A stretch of DNA of 64,000 nt from NCBI RefSeq assembly GCF_914271545.1, contig NZ_CAJZAH010000002.1, positions 1,364,001 to 1,428,000 on the forward strand, in the 5' to 3' direction. Under the pieces are notes generated by a model. The model was not told where the DNA came from. It was given only the letters and a program-made list of their open reading frames with translations, and made no database searches. Both the position numbers and the translations under genes were made by a program. Of this stretch, positions 25,274 through 34,656 are shown piece by piece. Within the stretch, counting starts at the first letter, position 1. Every line of letters begins with the position of its first letter. Source of the stretch: Cupriavidus respiraculi. GTDB lineage: Bacteria > Pseudomonadota > Gammaproteobacteria > Burkholderiales > Burkholderiaceae.

Positions 25274-25741
25274 GTGCGCACGGCCCGCCCGCTTCCCCGC
25301 AGCCGCCGCGAGCGCGTGCTGCGCGCGGTATGGGCCGCGCTCGGCGTCTTCTTCCTGCTGCTGGGATTCATCGGCATCTTCCTGCCGGTGCTGCCGACCA
25401 CGCCATTCGTGCTGCTGGCGGCCGCCTGCTTCGCACGCGGGTCGGAGCGCTTCCATGGCTGGCTGATGGCGCATCCCCGCCTGGGGCCGCTGGTGCATGA
25501 CTGGCATGTCCATCGCAGCATTCCGCTGCGCGCCAAGTGCTTCGCGATCGCCACGATGTGGGTGTCGATGGGCACCACGGCGTGGCTGCTGCGCGGCAAG
25601 CCGCTCGCCGCGGTGGCGCTGCTCGCGATAGCCGCCGCCGTCACCGCATGGCTGCTGTGGCTGCCGACGCGCCCCCGCGGCGGCTATCGCGAGCCCGCGG
25701 CCGGCGGCGCGCGGGCCGAACGCGGGCCGCGTCAGTCGTAG
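25274..25741 (+). CDS. DUF454 (YbaN) family inner-membrane protein
   Basis: Small membrane protein of about 155 residues with the YbaN family core GFIGIFLPVLPTTPFVLLAA, followed by CFARGSERFHGWL and two further membrane helices. Start uncertain: there is no ATG. GTG at 25274 is used here, but an AAGGAA Shine-Dalgarno sits 5 bases before an in-frame CTG at 25259, which may be the true start. The gene ends inside the last codons of the opposing ligase gene (10-bp convergent overlap). Function is unknown. Confidence 0.75.
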   Translation: MRTARPLPRSRRERVLRAVWAALGVFFLLLGFIGIFLPVLPTTPFVLLAAACFARGSERFHGWLMAHPRLGPLVHDWHVHRSIPLRAKCFAIATMWVSMGTTAWLLRGKPLAAVALLAIAAAVTAWLLWLPTRPRGGYREPAAGGARAERGPRQS

Positions 25742-26979
25742 CTGCGCGCGTCCTCGACGGCGCGGCCGTCCTGCGGCAGCGAGCCCGCCGCCACGAAGCG
25801 AACCTCTCCGCGCAGGCGCATCACCTCCCGTACCGAATCCGCGATCGCCTGCTTCAGGCCGTCGTCGTCGCGCGTCGCGTCGCAATGCAGCGTCATCACG
25901 TCCGCGCCGACCGCGCCGGTCACGACCAGCCGGGCTGCGCGGATTTCCGGATGGCGCCGTACCACCTCCGCGACCTGTCCCGGATGCACGAACATGCCCT
26001 TGACCTTGGTCGCCTGGTCGGCCCTGCCAAGCCAGCCGCGCAGCCGGATATTGGTGCGTCCGCACGGGCTCGGCCGGCTCGCCGATTCCGCCACGATGGC
26101 CGACAGGTCGCCGGTGCCGAAGCGGATCAGCGGATAGTCGCCATTGCCCAGCACCGTCACCACGACCTCGCCGATCTCGCCGTCCGGCACCGGTTGCGTG
26201 CCGCCGGGCTCGACGATCTCCACCAGCACGCCCTCGTCCACCACCCAGCCGTCGCCGCCATCGGTCTCGTAGGCGATCAGCCCCACATCCGCGGTGCCGT
26301 ACATCTGGTGCACCTTGACGCCGCGCTCGCCGAACCACGCCCGCAGCGACGGCGGCAGCGCCTCGCCGGAGACCAGCGCCTTGGCCACGGTGCACGACTG
26401 GCCCAGTTCGCTCGCCTTCTCCATCAGGATCTTCAGGAACGACGGCGTGCCCGCGTAGGCGGCCGGCCTGAGCATCGCCATGGCCTGCACCTGCGAGTCG
26501 GTCTGGCCGACGCCGGCCGGGAAGACGCAGCAGCCCAGCCGGTGGGCGCCCGTCTCCATCATCATGCCGGCCGGTGTGAAGTGGTAGCTGAAGGTGTTGT
26601 AGACCAGCTCGCCCGAGCGGAAGCCGGCGGCGAACATGGCGCGCGCGGTGCGCCACCAGTCCGGCCCGTGGCCGTCCGGCTCGTGGATGGGGCCGGGCGA
26701 CTGGAACACATGGCGCAGCCCGCCGAGCGGCGTCGCGTTGAGGCCGCCCAGCGGGCTCGCGCTTTTCTGCAGCACGCTGACGTCCGCCTTGCGCGTGACC
26801 GGCAGCGCGGCCAGCGCCGCGCGCGTGGTCAGCGCGGCCGGATCGACGGCGCCCAGTACGTCTGCGAAGTACGGCGCATGCGCCCGGGCATGCGCGACCT
26901 GGCGCGACAGCGCCGCCATCAACGCCTGCTCGCGGTCCTGCGGCGAGCGCGTTTCCAGGGAGTCGAAGTGTTCGGACAT
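25732..26979 (-). CDS. phenylacetate-CoA ligase-like AMP-forming enzyme (PaaK family)
   Basis: Adenylate-forming ligase of 415 residues resembling PaaK, activating a carboxylic acid to its CoA thioester. The order GTPSFLKILMEKA, SGEALPPSLR, MYGTADVGLIAYE and IRFGTGDLS is the PaaK pattern, with the C-terminal GRADQATKVKGMFVHP hinge. The consensus P-loop is less evident, as is usual for PaaK. It ends the seven-gene Liv-type operon, behind livF, so it probably activates the imported compound or its product. Substrate unknown. Confidence 0.85.
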   Translation of the reverse strand: MSEHFDSLETRSPQDREQALMAALSRQVAHARAHAPYFADVLGAVDPAALTTRAALAALPVTRKADVSVLQKSASPLGGLNATPLGGLRHVFQSPGPIHEPDGHGPDWWRTARAMFAAGFRSGELVYNTFSYHFTPAGMMMETGAHRLGCCVFPAGVGQTDSQVQAMAMLRPAAYAGTPSFLKILMEKASELGQSCTVAKALVSGEALPPSLRAWFGERGVKVHQMYGTADVGLIAYETDGGDGWVVDEGVLVEIVEPGGTQPVPDGEIGEVVVTVLGNGDYPLIRFGTGDLSAIVAESASRPSPCGRTNIRLRGWLGRADQATKVKGMFVHPGQVAEVVRRHPEIRAARLVVTGAVGADVMTLHCDATRDDDGLKQAIADSVREVMRLRGEVRFVAAGSLPQDGRAVEDARSYD

Positions 26980-27030
26980 GAGCGCGGATGAGTTCGTTGA
27001 CGTCGGATGTCGGTGGTGGTCGGCACGGTG

Positions 27031-27846
27031 CTAGGCCAGCCAGCGCTTGCGGCGCCGGTAGCTCTTGACGTCGCGGAAGGACTTGCGGGCGCCGCCGTCG
27101 GCATCGTTGGCGGCCACGCCGAGGTAGAACTCCTTGACGTCCTCGTTGGTGCGCAGCGCCTCGGCCTCGCCATCCATCACCACGCGGCCGTTCTCGAGGA
27201 TGTAGCCGTAGTCGGCGTAGCGCAGCGCCACCATGGTGTTCTGCTCGGCCAGCAGGAAGCTCACGCGCTCGCGCTGGTTCAGGTCGCGCACGATCTCGAA
27301 GATTTCCTCGACGATCTGCGGCGCGAGGCCCATCGACGGCTCGTCCAGCAGCACCATGCGGGGACTGGCCATCATGGCCCGGCCGATCGCGCACATCTGC
27401 TGCTCGCCGCCCGAGGTATAGCCGGCCTGCGACTTGCGGCGCGTCTTCAGGCGCGGGAAATAGGTGTAGATGCGTTCCAGTTCCTCGCGCGTGGCGGCGC
27501 GCGACAGGCCGCGGGTGTAGGCGCCGGTCAGCAGGTTTTCCTCGATGGTCAGGTGGGCGAAGCAGTGCCGGCCCTCCATGACCTGGATCACGCCACGCCT
27601 GACCAGGTCGTTGGGCGTGAGCTGGTCCACGCGCTTGCCCTGGTATTCGATCGAGCCCTTGGTCACATCGCCGCGTTCGGCGCGCAGCAGGTTGGAGATG
27701 GCCTTCAGCGTGGTGGTCTTGCCCGCGCCGTTGGCGCCCAGCAGCGCGACGATCCTGCCCTCCGGCACATCGAGCGACACGCCCTTGAGCACCAGGATCA
27801 CGTGGTCGTAGATGACTTCGATATTGTTGACGGATAGCAGGGTCAT
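27031..27846 (-). CDS. livF: branched-chain-type ABC transporter ATP-binding protein LivF
   Basis: Cytoplasmic ATPase of a HAAT-family ABC importer, 271 residues. Walker A GANGAGKTTT, signature SGGEQQM, and Walker B MVLLDEPS are present; the C-terminus (GGARKSFRDVKSYRRRKRW) is basic and somewhat longer than E. coli LivF. It pairs with LivG at the other end of the operon. A REP-like palindrome pair lies between it and livK. Confidence 0.92.
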   Translation of the reverse strand: MTLLSVNNIEVIYDHVILVLKGVSLDVPEGRIVALLGANGAGKTTTLKAISNLLRAERGDVTKGSIEYQGKRVDQLTPNDLVRRGVIQVMEGRHCFAHLTIEENLLTGAYTRGLSRAATREELERIYTYFPRLKTRRKSQAGYTSGGEQQMCAIGRAMMASPRMVLLDEPSMGLAPQIVEEIFEIVRDLNQRERVSFLLAEQNTMVALRYADYGYILENGRVVMDGEAEALRTNEDVKEFYLGVAANDADGGARKSFRDVKSYRRRKRWLA

Positions 27847-27884
27847 GGTGGGCTTCTGGTCTATTGGGGGGTGGGGCTCCGGGG

Positions 27885-28003
27885 ACTCTCACCCCCACGC
27901 CCGCCCCTTACCCGCTGGCGGGAGAGGGGCGAACACAAAAGGCATCACCCAGCCCGAGGTCTCCCTCTCCCGCAAGCGGGAGAGGGGCCGGCGGTGAGGG
28001 GTG
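27885..28003. repeat. REP-like palindromic element pair between livK and livF
   Basis: Two imperfect palindromes of the type CCCTCTCCCGC-loop-GCGGGAGAGGG lie in this stretch, at about 27903-27930 (loop TGGC region) and 27963-27987 (loop AA), flanked by CTCACCCCC- and GGTGAGGGG-like ends. The type is common in intergenic DNA of Ralstonia/Cupriavidus. Within the operon it could act as a stabiliser or processing site separating livF and the ligase from the upstream genes. Confidence 0.75.
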
Positions 28004-28027
28004 ACCGCCCGCGGCCGCGACAACACA

Positions 28028-29365
28028 TCAAGACTTCATGCAGGCCGGCGTGATCCCCTTCTCCTTCGCGTACTGGGCGGCATTGGCCTTGAACAGCGGA
28101 TGGATCAGGCTCTTGTTGCCCTCGATCCAGTCCGACACCACCACCCACTTGGCGCCGTCCCACTGCTGGATCTTCACCTTGCCCGAGCCCTCGTGGTTGT
28201 CGCAGCTGGTCTTGATCTCCGGCAGCAGGCCGGTGGCGCCCAGCTGCTGCAGCCGCGCGTTGGTCACGTTCAGGTTCTCGAAGGCCCAGCGCATTTCCTC
28301 GCCGCCCATGGGCTTGCCCTTGCCGAACTTGTTCTGCGCCACGCGAATGGCCTCGACCGTGACCACCGCTGCCGACACCCCGCGGTTGTAGAGCACCGAG
28401 CCGACTTTGTTGCGGTCCTGCATATTGCCCTTGCCGGCGCCGTAGACGACCTTCTCGATATCGGCGATCACCGGCACGTTCTTGCCGGCGACGTTCCAGG
28501 TCGCGCTCATATAGCCCTTGGCCGCGTCGCCCGCGGGCACGGTGTCTTCCTCCGAACCCGCCCACCAGGAACCGATCATCTTGTCGCGCGAGAAGCCCAC
28601 CTTCTGCGCGGCCTTCAGCGCGGTCTGGTTCATCACGCCCCAGCCCCAGAAGATCACGTAGTCGGGGTTCTCCTGCCGGATCTTGAGCCATTGCGCGCCC
28701 TGCTCGTTGCCCGGATGCGCGACGGGAATCTCCACCAGGTTGAACTTGCCCAGCTTTGCCTCCGCCTGCAGCGCGACGATCGGCTCCTTGCCGTAGGCGG
28801 AGTCGTGATACAGGTAGACGATCTTCTTGCCGGCGAGCGAGCCGCCGCTCTTGCCGGCCAGGTATCTGGTGATGGCCGACACTTGCATCTGGTAGGTGGT
28901 CACCAGCGGGAACGCATACGGGAACACCGAGCCGTCCACCGCATCGGTGCGGCCGTAGCCCATCATCACCAGCGGCACCTTGTCCGCCGTCGTCTTGTCG
29001 ATCAGCGCGTACGAAATGCCGGTCGACATGGTGTGGTAGGCCGTGCCCTTGGTGGTGCCGTTCTTCGACTTCAGGCGCTCGTAGCACTCCACGCCCTTGG
29101 CGTTGTTGTACTCGGTCTCGCACTCCTCCCACGACAGCTTGACGCCGTTGACCCCGCCCTCCTTCAGGTTGACGTAGTTCAGGTAGTCGATGAAGCCGCC
29201 GTAGAACGACTGGCCGTTGGCGCCATACGGGCCCACGCGGTAGCTGGGCAACGCGACGAACTGGTCCCCGCTCTGCGCCTGTGCCGGCACCATCGGCGCC
29301 AGCAGCGCCGCGGCGATGCCGACCGCGAGGCCGGCGCGCTGCATCTTGCGAATCAGGATGGTCAT
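28028..29365 (-). CDS. ABC transporter substrate-binding protein (LivK/HAAT type)
   Basis: Periplasmic solute receptor of 445 residues with a signal peptide (residues ~10-32, cleaved after PAQAQ). Type I periplasmic-binding fold of the amino-acid/aromatic-acid receptor family. The start ATG at 29365 is supported by AAGGAG seven bases upstream; a GTG seven codons earlier is an alternative. Its length, longer than E. coli LivK (~370), is typical of the aromatic/other carboxylate receptors of Betaproteobacteria. In the operon it is flanked by livM and livF. Confidence 0.92.
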   Translation of the reverse strand: MTILIRKMQRAGLAVGIAAALLAPMVPAQAQSGDQFVALPSYRVGPYGANGQSFYGGFIDYLNYVNLKEGGVNGVKLSWEECETEYNNAKGVECYERLKSKNGTTKGTAYHTMSTGISYALIDKTTADKVPLVMMGYGRTDAVDGSVFPYAFPLVTTYQMQVSAITRYLAGKSGGSLAGKKIVYLYHDSAYGKEPIVALQAEAKLGKFNLVEIPVAHPGNEQGAQWLKIRQENPDYVIFWGWGVMNQTALKAAQKVGFSRDKMIGSWWAGSEEDTVPAGDAAKGYMSATWNVAGKNVPVIADIEKVVYGAGKGNMQDRNKVGSVLYNRGVSAAVVTVEAIRVAQNKFGKGKPMGGEEMRWAFENLNVTNARLQQLGATGLLPEIKTSCDNHEGSGKVKIQQWDGAKWVVVSDWIEGNKSLIHPLFKANAAQYAKEKGITPACMKS

Positions 29366-29452
29366 GACAGTCTCCTTCACCTTCACAGGCGTTTGTTATG
29401 GGTTACCCGTTTGCTCGGTCCCGCTGTACCGGCCGGCCACGCCCGCATCTCA

Positions 29453-30529
29453 TTAATGCGGGAACGGCCACAGCCGCAACTTCTCCTTGGCGATCTGCCA
29501 CAGCCGCGCGAGGCCATGCGGCTCGACAATGAGGAAGAAGATGATCAGGCCGCCGAATACCATCATCTGGATGTGGGACACGGTGGCATTGGTGAACGGC
29601 AGGTGCAGCAGCGCGGCCAGCGGCGGCAGCACGTTGTCCAGGAAGATCGGCAGCAACAGGATGAACGCGGCGCCGAGGAACGATCCGAGGATGCTGCCCA
29701 CGCCGCCGATGATGATCATGAACAGCACGCGGAACGACAGGTCCAGCGAGAAGCCGTCCGGCTCCACCGAGCCGAGGTAGCAGAAGGCGTACAGCGCGCC
29801 GGCGACGCCGCAGTAGAACGAGCTGACGGCGAAGGCCAGCAGCTTGGTGCGCATCAGCGGGATGCCGATCACCTCGGCCGCCACGTCCATGTCGCGCACC
29901 GACATCCAGGCGCGGCCGGTGGCCGAGCGCACCAGGTTCTTGGCGATCACCGCCATCACGGCGACGATGGCGAGCACGAACAGGTACTTGCGCACCGGCG
30001 TATCGATCGGCATGCCGAACAGGTCCAGCCGCTGCGCGGTGATCACGCCCGACGAGCTGTTGTTGGAGAACCAGGGAAATTTGGTCAGCGCCCAGACCAC
30101 GAAGAACTGCGCCGCCAGCGTCGCCACCGCCAGGTAGAAGCCCTTGATGCGCAGCGACGGCAACCCGAAGGCGACGCCCACCAGCGCCGCGGACAGGCCG
30201 GCCAGGATAAACGTCAGCAGCACCGGCAGGCCGTCGATGCGCAACTGGAAGTTGTAGGCCGCGTAGGCCCCCACCGCCATGAACGCCGCGGTGCCCAGCG
30301 ACAGCTGCCCCGCGTAGCCGGTGAGGATATTGAGGCCGAGCGCGGCCAGCGAGAAGATCAGGAACGGCACCAGGATGGCCGAGAACCAGTACTCCGAGGC
30401 GACCAGCGGCACGCCGACGAAGGCCACCGCCAGCAGCACGGCAAAGCCGATGCGGTCCTGGCGGATCGGAAAGATCTGGCTGTCGGACTCGTAGCTGGTC
30501 TTGAACTGCCCGGCTTCACGGTAAAGCAT
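29453..30529 (-). CDS. livM: branched-chain-type ABC transporter permease LivM
   Basis: Inner-membrane permease of 358 residues with about nine membrane helices. GLNILTGYAGQLSLGTAAFMAVGAY is an unmistakable LivM signature, and the C-terminal RVLFMIIIGGVGSILG is the coupling region. It partners LivH; the pair forms the pore of the importer. Located between livH and livK on the minus strand. Confidence 0.94.
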   Translation of the reverse strand: MLYREAGQFKTSYESDSQIFPIRQDRIGFAVLLAVAFVGVPLVASEYWFSAILVPFLIFSLAALGLNILTGYAGQLSLGTAAFMAVGAYAAYNFQLRIDGLPVLLTFILAGLSAALVGVAFGLPSLRIKGFYLAVATLAAQFFVVWALTKFPWFSNNSSSGVITAQRLDLFGMPIDTPVRKYLFVLAIVAVMAVIAKNLVRSATGRAWMSVRDMDVAAEVIGIPLMRTKLLAFAVSSFYCGVAGALYAFCYLGSVEPDGFSLDLSFRVLFMIIIGGVGSILGSFLGAAFILLLPIFLDNVLPPLAALLHLPFTNATVSHIQMMVFGGLIIFFLIVEPHGLARLWQIAKEKLRLWPFPH

Positions 30530-30562
30530 GGGGAAATCTCCAGTGGCGAAGGCGAGCTTCGG

Positions 30563-31477
30563 TCAGACCCGGTCGATATGCTTCTCGCCGAACAGCCCCT
30601 CGGGCCGCACCAGGAGAAACAGCAGCGCGAACACATACGGGAACCAGCCCTCGATGCCGCCGAAGTTGCCGCCGAACATCGACTGGAACACCGGCGGGAT
30701 ATAGATCTCGGCGAGCTTCTCGGAGGCGCCGATGATCAGCCCGCCGACGATGGCGCCCGGCACCGAGGTAAAGCCGCCCAGGATCAGTACCGGCAGCGCC
30801 TTGAGCGCCGTCAGCGTCAGCGCGAACTGCACGCCATTGCGCGAGCCCCACAGCATGCCGGCCACCAGCGCGACGAAGCCCGCCACGCCCCACACGATGG
30901 CCCAGATGTTCTGCAGCGGAATGCCCAGCGACAGCGCCGCCTGGTGGTCGTCGGCCACCGCGCGCAGCGCGCGGCCGACCTTGGTGTACTGGAAGAACAG
31001 CGCCAGCGTGGCGACAAGCAGTCCGGCGATGGCCGCGGCGGCGAGATCGAATTTGGACAGCACGATATTGAAGCGCGTGAGGATCGGCTCGATCGGCTCG
31101 TCGACGATGCCCACCTGGATCGGGCGCACCTCGTTGCCGAACAGCAGCGGCCCCAGGCCTTCCAGGAAGAACGACAGGCCGATGGTCGCCATGAACAGCG
31201 TGATCGGCGGCTGGTTGACCAACTTGCGCAGCACGAAGCGCTCGGTGCCCATGCCCACCAGGATCATGACGAGGAAGGCTCCGATCACCGCCGCCCACAT
31301 CGGCAGGCCCTTGTCCATCAGACCCACCACGGCGAGCGCGGCGAAGTACACCATCGCCCCCTGCGCGAAATTGAACACGCCGGACGCCTTGTAGATCAGC
31401 ACGAAGCCCAGCGCCACCAGCGAATACATCAGGCCGGACAGCAGGCCGCCGATCAGGATTTCGAAGAAGAAGGTCAT
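30563..31477 (-). CDS. livH: branched-chain-type ABC transporter permease LivH
   Basis: Inner-membrane permease of 304 residues with about eight helices; LLSGLMYSLVALGFVLIYKAS is the LivH N-terminal signature. LILGGFTSVPGAIVGG is the conserved coupling motif. It heterodimerises with LivM. It lies 76 bp downstream of livG. Confidence 0.94.
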   Translation of the reverse strand: MTFFFEILIGGLLSGLMYSLVALGFVLIYKASGVFNFAQGAMVYFAALAVVGLMDKGLPMWAAVIGAFLVMILVGMGTERFVLRKLVNQPPITLFMATIGLSFFLEGLGPLLFGNEVRPIQVGIVDEPIEPILTRFNIVLSKFDLAAAAIAGLLVATLALFFQYTKVGRALRAVADDHQAALSLGIPLQNIWAIVWGVAGFVALVAGMLWGSRNGVQFALTLTALKALPVLILGGFTSVPGAIVGGLIIGASEKLAEIYIPPVFQSMFGGNFGGIEGWFPYVFALLFLLVRPEGLFGEKHIDRV

Positions 31478-31553
31478 GGTGCAATGATGTCGTGCGGTTC
31501 AGGGACGGCGTGCGGCATTCGATGCGGCGCCCGGTGCGGCGTCAGTACCGCAT

Positions 31554-32480
31554 TCAGTGCGACGCGCCCAGATAGGCGCGGATCACGTCGGGATTGGCCT
31601 TGACCTCTTCCGGCGTGCCATCGCCGATCTTCTTGCCGTAGTCGAGCACGACCACGCGGTCGGAGATATCCATCACCACGCCCATGTCGTGTTCGATCAG
31701 CACGATGGTGGTGCCGAATTCGCGGTTCACGTCCAGCACGAAGCGGCACATGTCCTGCTTTTCCTCGACGTTCATGCCCGCCATCGGCTCGTCCAGCAGC
31801 AGCATCGACGGCTCGGCCGCGAGCGCGCGCGCCAGTTCCACGCGCTTTTGCAGGCCATAGGGCAGGCGCCCCACCGGCGTCTTGCGGATTGACTGGATCT
31901 CCAGGAAGTCGATGACCTCCTCGACCTTGCGCCGATGCGCGACCTCCTCGCGGCGGGCCGGGCCCCACCACAGCGCGTTGAGCAGGAAGCTGGAGCGGAA
32001 CTGCGTATTGCGTCCCGTCATGATGTTGTCCAGCACGGTCATGCCCTTGAACAGCGCGATATTCTGGAACGTGCGCGCGATGCCCTGGCGCGCCGCGGCG
32101 GTCGGGTTCATGCGGCGCCGTTCCTCCCCGCGGAACACGATGCGGCCCTGCTGCGGGTGGTAGACGCCGTTGATCACGTTCAGCATCGAACTCTTTCCCG
32201 CGCCGTTGGGGCCGATGATCGCGCGCACCTCGTGCTCGCGCACATCGAACGAGATGTCGCTCAGGGCCTTGACGCCGCCGAACGCCAGCGAGATGTGCTG
32301 CAGGTCCAGGATCACCTTGCCGTGCTGGCGCGCCGGCATGCGCGGGACATCGTCGCCGTGCCTGTCCGCGACCCCGCCGCCTGCCGCCACGGCCACGCCC
32401 TCGCCCTCTCCGTGCGAGGCGCTCCACTCCGGTTGGCCTTCGGCGCGCCGGTCCACTGCCTGCCATGCCATCTGCGTCAT
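31554..32480 (-). CDS. livG: branched-chain-type ABC transporter ATP-binding protein LivG
   Basis: ATPase of the Liv-type importer, 308 residues. Walker A GPNGAGKSS and Walker B MLLLDEPMAGMN are intact, with LPYGLQKRVELARAL as the signature segment. Before the ABC domain it has about 52 extra residues, rich in Gly/Ala/His, absent from E. coli LivG; the real start could be a later ATG or GTG, but the ATG at 32480 follows the upstream ligase by 15 bp. The canonical SGGQ is replaced by LPYGLQ, as in other LivG proteins. Confidence 0.9.
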   Translation of the reverse strand: MTQMAWQAVDRRAEGQPEWSASHGEGEGVAVAAGGGVADRHGDDVPRMPARQHGKVILDLQHISLAFGGVKALSDISFDVREHEVRAIIGPNGAGKSSMLNVINGVYHPQQGRIVFRGEERRRMNPTAAARQGIARTFQNIALFKGMTVLDNIMTGRNTQFRSSFLLNALWWGPARREEVAHRRKVEEVIDFLEIQSIRKTPVGRLPYGLQKRVELARALAAEPSMLLLDEPMAGMNVEEKQDMCRFVLDVNREFGTTIVLIEHDMGVVMDISDRVVVLDYGKKIGDGTPEEVKANPDVIRAYLGASH

Positions 32481-32495
32481 CCTTCTGCCCCCGGC

Positions 32496-34463
32496 CTATG
32501 CCGCGCGCGCCGTCGACGGGCCCGGCGGAAAGCGTTTCGCGTCCACGAGCCTGAGCGTCGCCGACACACTGCCCTCGCGCCCGTCCTCGAACTTCACGCG
32601 TGTCTCGATGAACTGCTCGGACTTGCCCGCGTACAGCGCCTCCACCAGCACGCCGAACTTCTCCGCGATGAAGCCGCGGCGCACCTTGCGCGTGCGCGTC
32701 AGTTCGTCGTCGTCCGGGTCCAGTTCCTTGTGCAGGATCAGGAAGCGCGCGATCTGCGAGCCGGCCAGCATCGGGTCCGCCGCCAGGTCGGCATTCACCT
32801 GCTCCACGCACTCGGCGATCAAGCCGATCACCTCCTCGCGCCCGGCCAGGTCGATATAGCCGGCATACGGCAGATGCCGGCGCTCGGCCCAGTTGCCGAC
32901 CGCGTCGAAGTCGATGTTGATAAAGGCGCAGACGCGGTCGCGGCCATTGCCGAAGGCCACCGCCTCCTTGATGTAGGGGAAGAACTTGAGCTTGTTCTCG
33001 ATGTACTTGGGCGCGAATACCGAGCCGTCGGCGAGCTTGCCGACGTCCTTGGCGCGATCGATGATCTTCAGGTGACCGTCGGCATCGATCACGCCGGCGT
33101 CGCCGGTCATGAAATAGCCGTCGTCGTTGATGGCCTCGCGCGTCGCGTCCGTGCGCTTGTAGTACTCCTTGAGCAGGCCCACGCCGCGCACCAGCACCTC
33201 GCCGTTGTCGCCGATGCGGATCTCCATGCCGGGCGCGGCCGGCCCGACGGAATCGAACTTGACCTGGCCGTCCGGCTGCAGGCAGACATAGGCGCAGGTC
33301 TCGGTCTGCCCGTAGAACTGCTTCAGGTTGATGCCGATCGAGCGGTAGAAGCGGAACAGGTCGGGGCCGATGGCCTCGCCCGCGGTATAGGCCACGCGGA
33401 TGCGGCTCATGCCGAGCACGTTGCGCAGCGGACCGTAGACCAGCGCCTCGCCCACCGCGTAGCGCAGGCGATCCGCCAGCGCGACCGGGCGCCTGTCCAG
33501 CATGTCGGCGCCGCAGCGGCGCGCCACGCCCATCGCCCAGCCGAACAGCCGGCGCTTGATCCAGCCGGCATCGTCCATGCGGATCATCACCTGCGTCAGC
33601 AGCCCCTCGTAGATGCGCGGCGGCGCGAAGTAGTACGTGGGGCCGATCTCGCGCAGGTCCGTCATCACGGTCTCGCGCGACTCGGGGCAGTTGACCGTGA
33701 AGCCGGCCACCATGGCCTGCGCATAGGAAAACAGGTTGTCCCCGACCCACGCCATCGGCAGGTAGGACAGCACGTCGTCATCGGCGGTGAGCCCGTCGAA
33801 GCCGCAGCCGTTGCGCGCGGCGCCGACCAGCCCGCGGTGCGAATGGCACACGCCCTTGGGCTTGCCGGTGGTGCCGGAGGTATAGAGGATGATCGCGGTG
33901 TCGTCGGGCGAGCCCGCCTCCACGGCCTCGTCGAAGAAGCCGGGATGGGCGCGGTCGTACTCGCGGCCCAGTTCCTGCAGGCGCCGATACGACATCAGCG
34001 CGGGATGGTCGTAGTCGCGCAGTCCGCGCGGATCTTCGTAGATGATGTGGCGCACGGCGCGGCCGTCCTCGGCCAGTTGCGCCTCGACCTCCAGCAGCTT
34101 GTCGACCTGCTCCTGGTCCTCGACGATGGCGAAATCGATCTCCGCATCCTCGAGCACATAGACCATCTCGGTGGCGATGGCGTCCTGGTACAACGGCACC
34201 GGGACGCCGCCCAGCGCCTGCGCCGCGGTCATCGCCCAGTACAGGCGCGGCCGGTTGTCGCCGATCACCGCGAGGTTCATGCCGCGGCGAAAGCCCAGCG
34301 CGGCGAGTCCGCAGGCCAGCGCGCGGACCTGCGCGGCCGCCTCCCCCCAGCCATAGGTCTGCCAGATGCCAAGGTCCTTCTCGCGATACGCCGGATGCTC
34401 CGGCCGCTGCCGGGCATGCGCCAGCAGGCATCGCGGAAAGGTCGTCGCCGACGTTTCCTGCAT
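32496..34463 (-). CDS. AMP-dependent acyl-CoA synthetase/ligase (long-chain FadD/ACSL-like)
   Basis: First gene of the operon: adenylate-forming ligase of 655 residues. The P-loop-like ILYTSGTTGKPKGVCHSH, FYGQTETCAYVCLQP and TGDAGVIDADGHLKIIDRAKD motifs are intact, and the long form with a C-terminal FIAEKFG region suggests the ACSL/long-chain group. With a second ligase at the operon's end, two acids or two stages may be activated, or one may act on an aromatic acid and the other on a fatty acid. The precise substrate is unknown. Confidence 0.9.
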   Translation of the reverse strand: MQETSATTFPRCLLAHARQRPEHPAYREKDLGIWQTYGWGEAAAQVRALACGLAALGFRRGMNLAVIGDNRPRLYWAMTAAQALGGVPVPLYQDAIATEMVYVLEDAEIDFAIVEDQEQVDKLLEVEAQLAEDGRAVRHIIYEDPRGLRDYDHPALMSYRRLQELGREYDRAHPGFFDEAVEAGSPDDTAIILYTSGTTGKPKGVCHSHRGLVGAARNGCGFDGLTADDDVLSYLPMAWVGDNLFSYAQAMVAGFTVNCPESRETVMTDLREIGPTYYFAPPRIYEGLLTQVMIRMDDAGWIKRRLFGWAMGVARRCGADMLDRRPVALADRLRYAVGEALVYGPLRNVLGMSRIRVAYTAGEAIGPDLFRFYRSIGINLKQFYGQTETCAYVCLQPDGQVKFDSVGPAAPGMEIRIGDNGEVLVRGVGLLKEYYKRTDATREAINDDGYFMTGDAGVIDADGHLKIIDRAKDVGKLADGSVFAPKYIENKLKFFPYIKEAVAFGNGRDRVCAFINIDFDAVGNWAERRHLPYAGYIDLAGREEVIGLIAECVEQVNADLAADPMLAGSQIARFLILHKELDPDDDELTRTRKVRRGFIAEKFGVLVEALYAGKSEQFIETRVKFEDGREGSVSATLRLVDAKRFPPGPSTARAA

Positions 34464-34656
34464 CGCTGTCTCCTGTCCTCCGGCGAGGGAATCCCCGCTG
34501 GTGTCAAGCGACGGCCTCGCTCGTTATACTTGGCCTGCCTCGCGGCGACGTCCGTGGTCGTCGTCTGCCGCAGCGCAACAAGCCCGCCGCGCCTTGTCTT
34601 GTCTGGCGCCCGAGGGTCCGTGGTGACCGTAAGATAGCCCATGCCCCACCGCCCGG

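Noticed and set aside
28001-31603. 1200-residue plus-strand ORF antisense to livK-livM-livH
   Set aside because: Composition (His/Gln/Arg-rich, no fold signature) is that of a high-GC antisense shadow; the minus strand encodes three clear Liv proteins.
31935-34637. 900-residue plus-strand ORF antisense to livG and the acyl-CoA synthetase
   Set aside because: Shadow frame of the same kind; both minus-strand genes have intact motifs and operon spacing.
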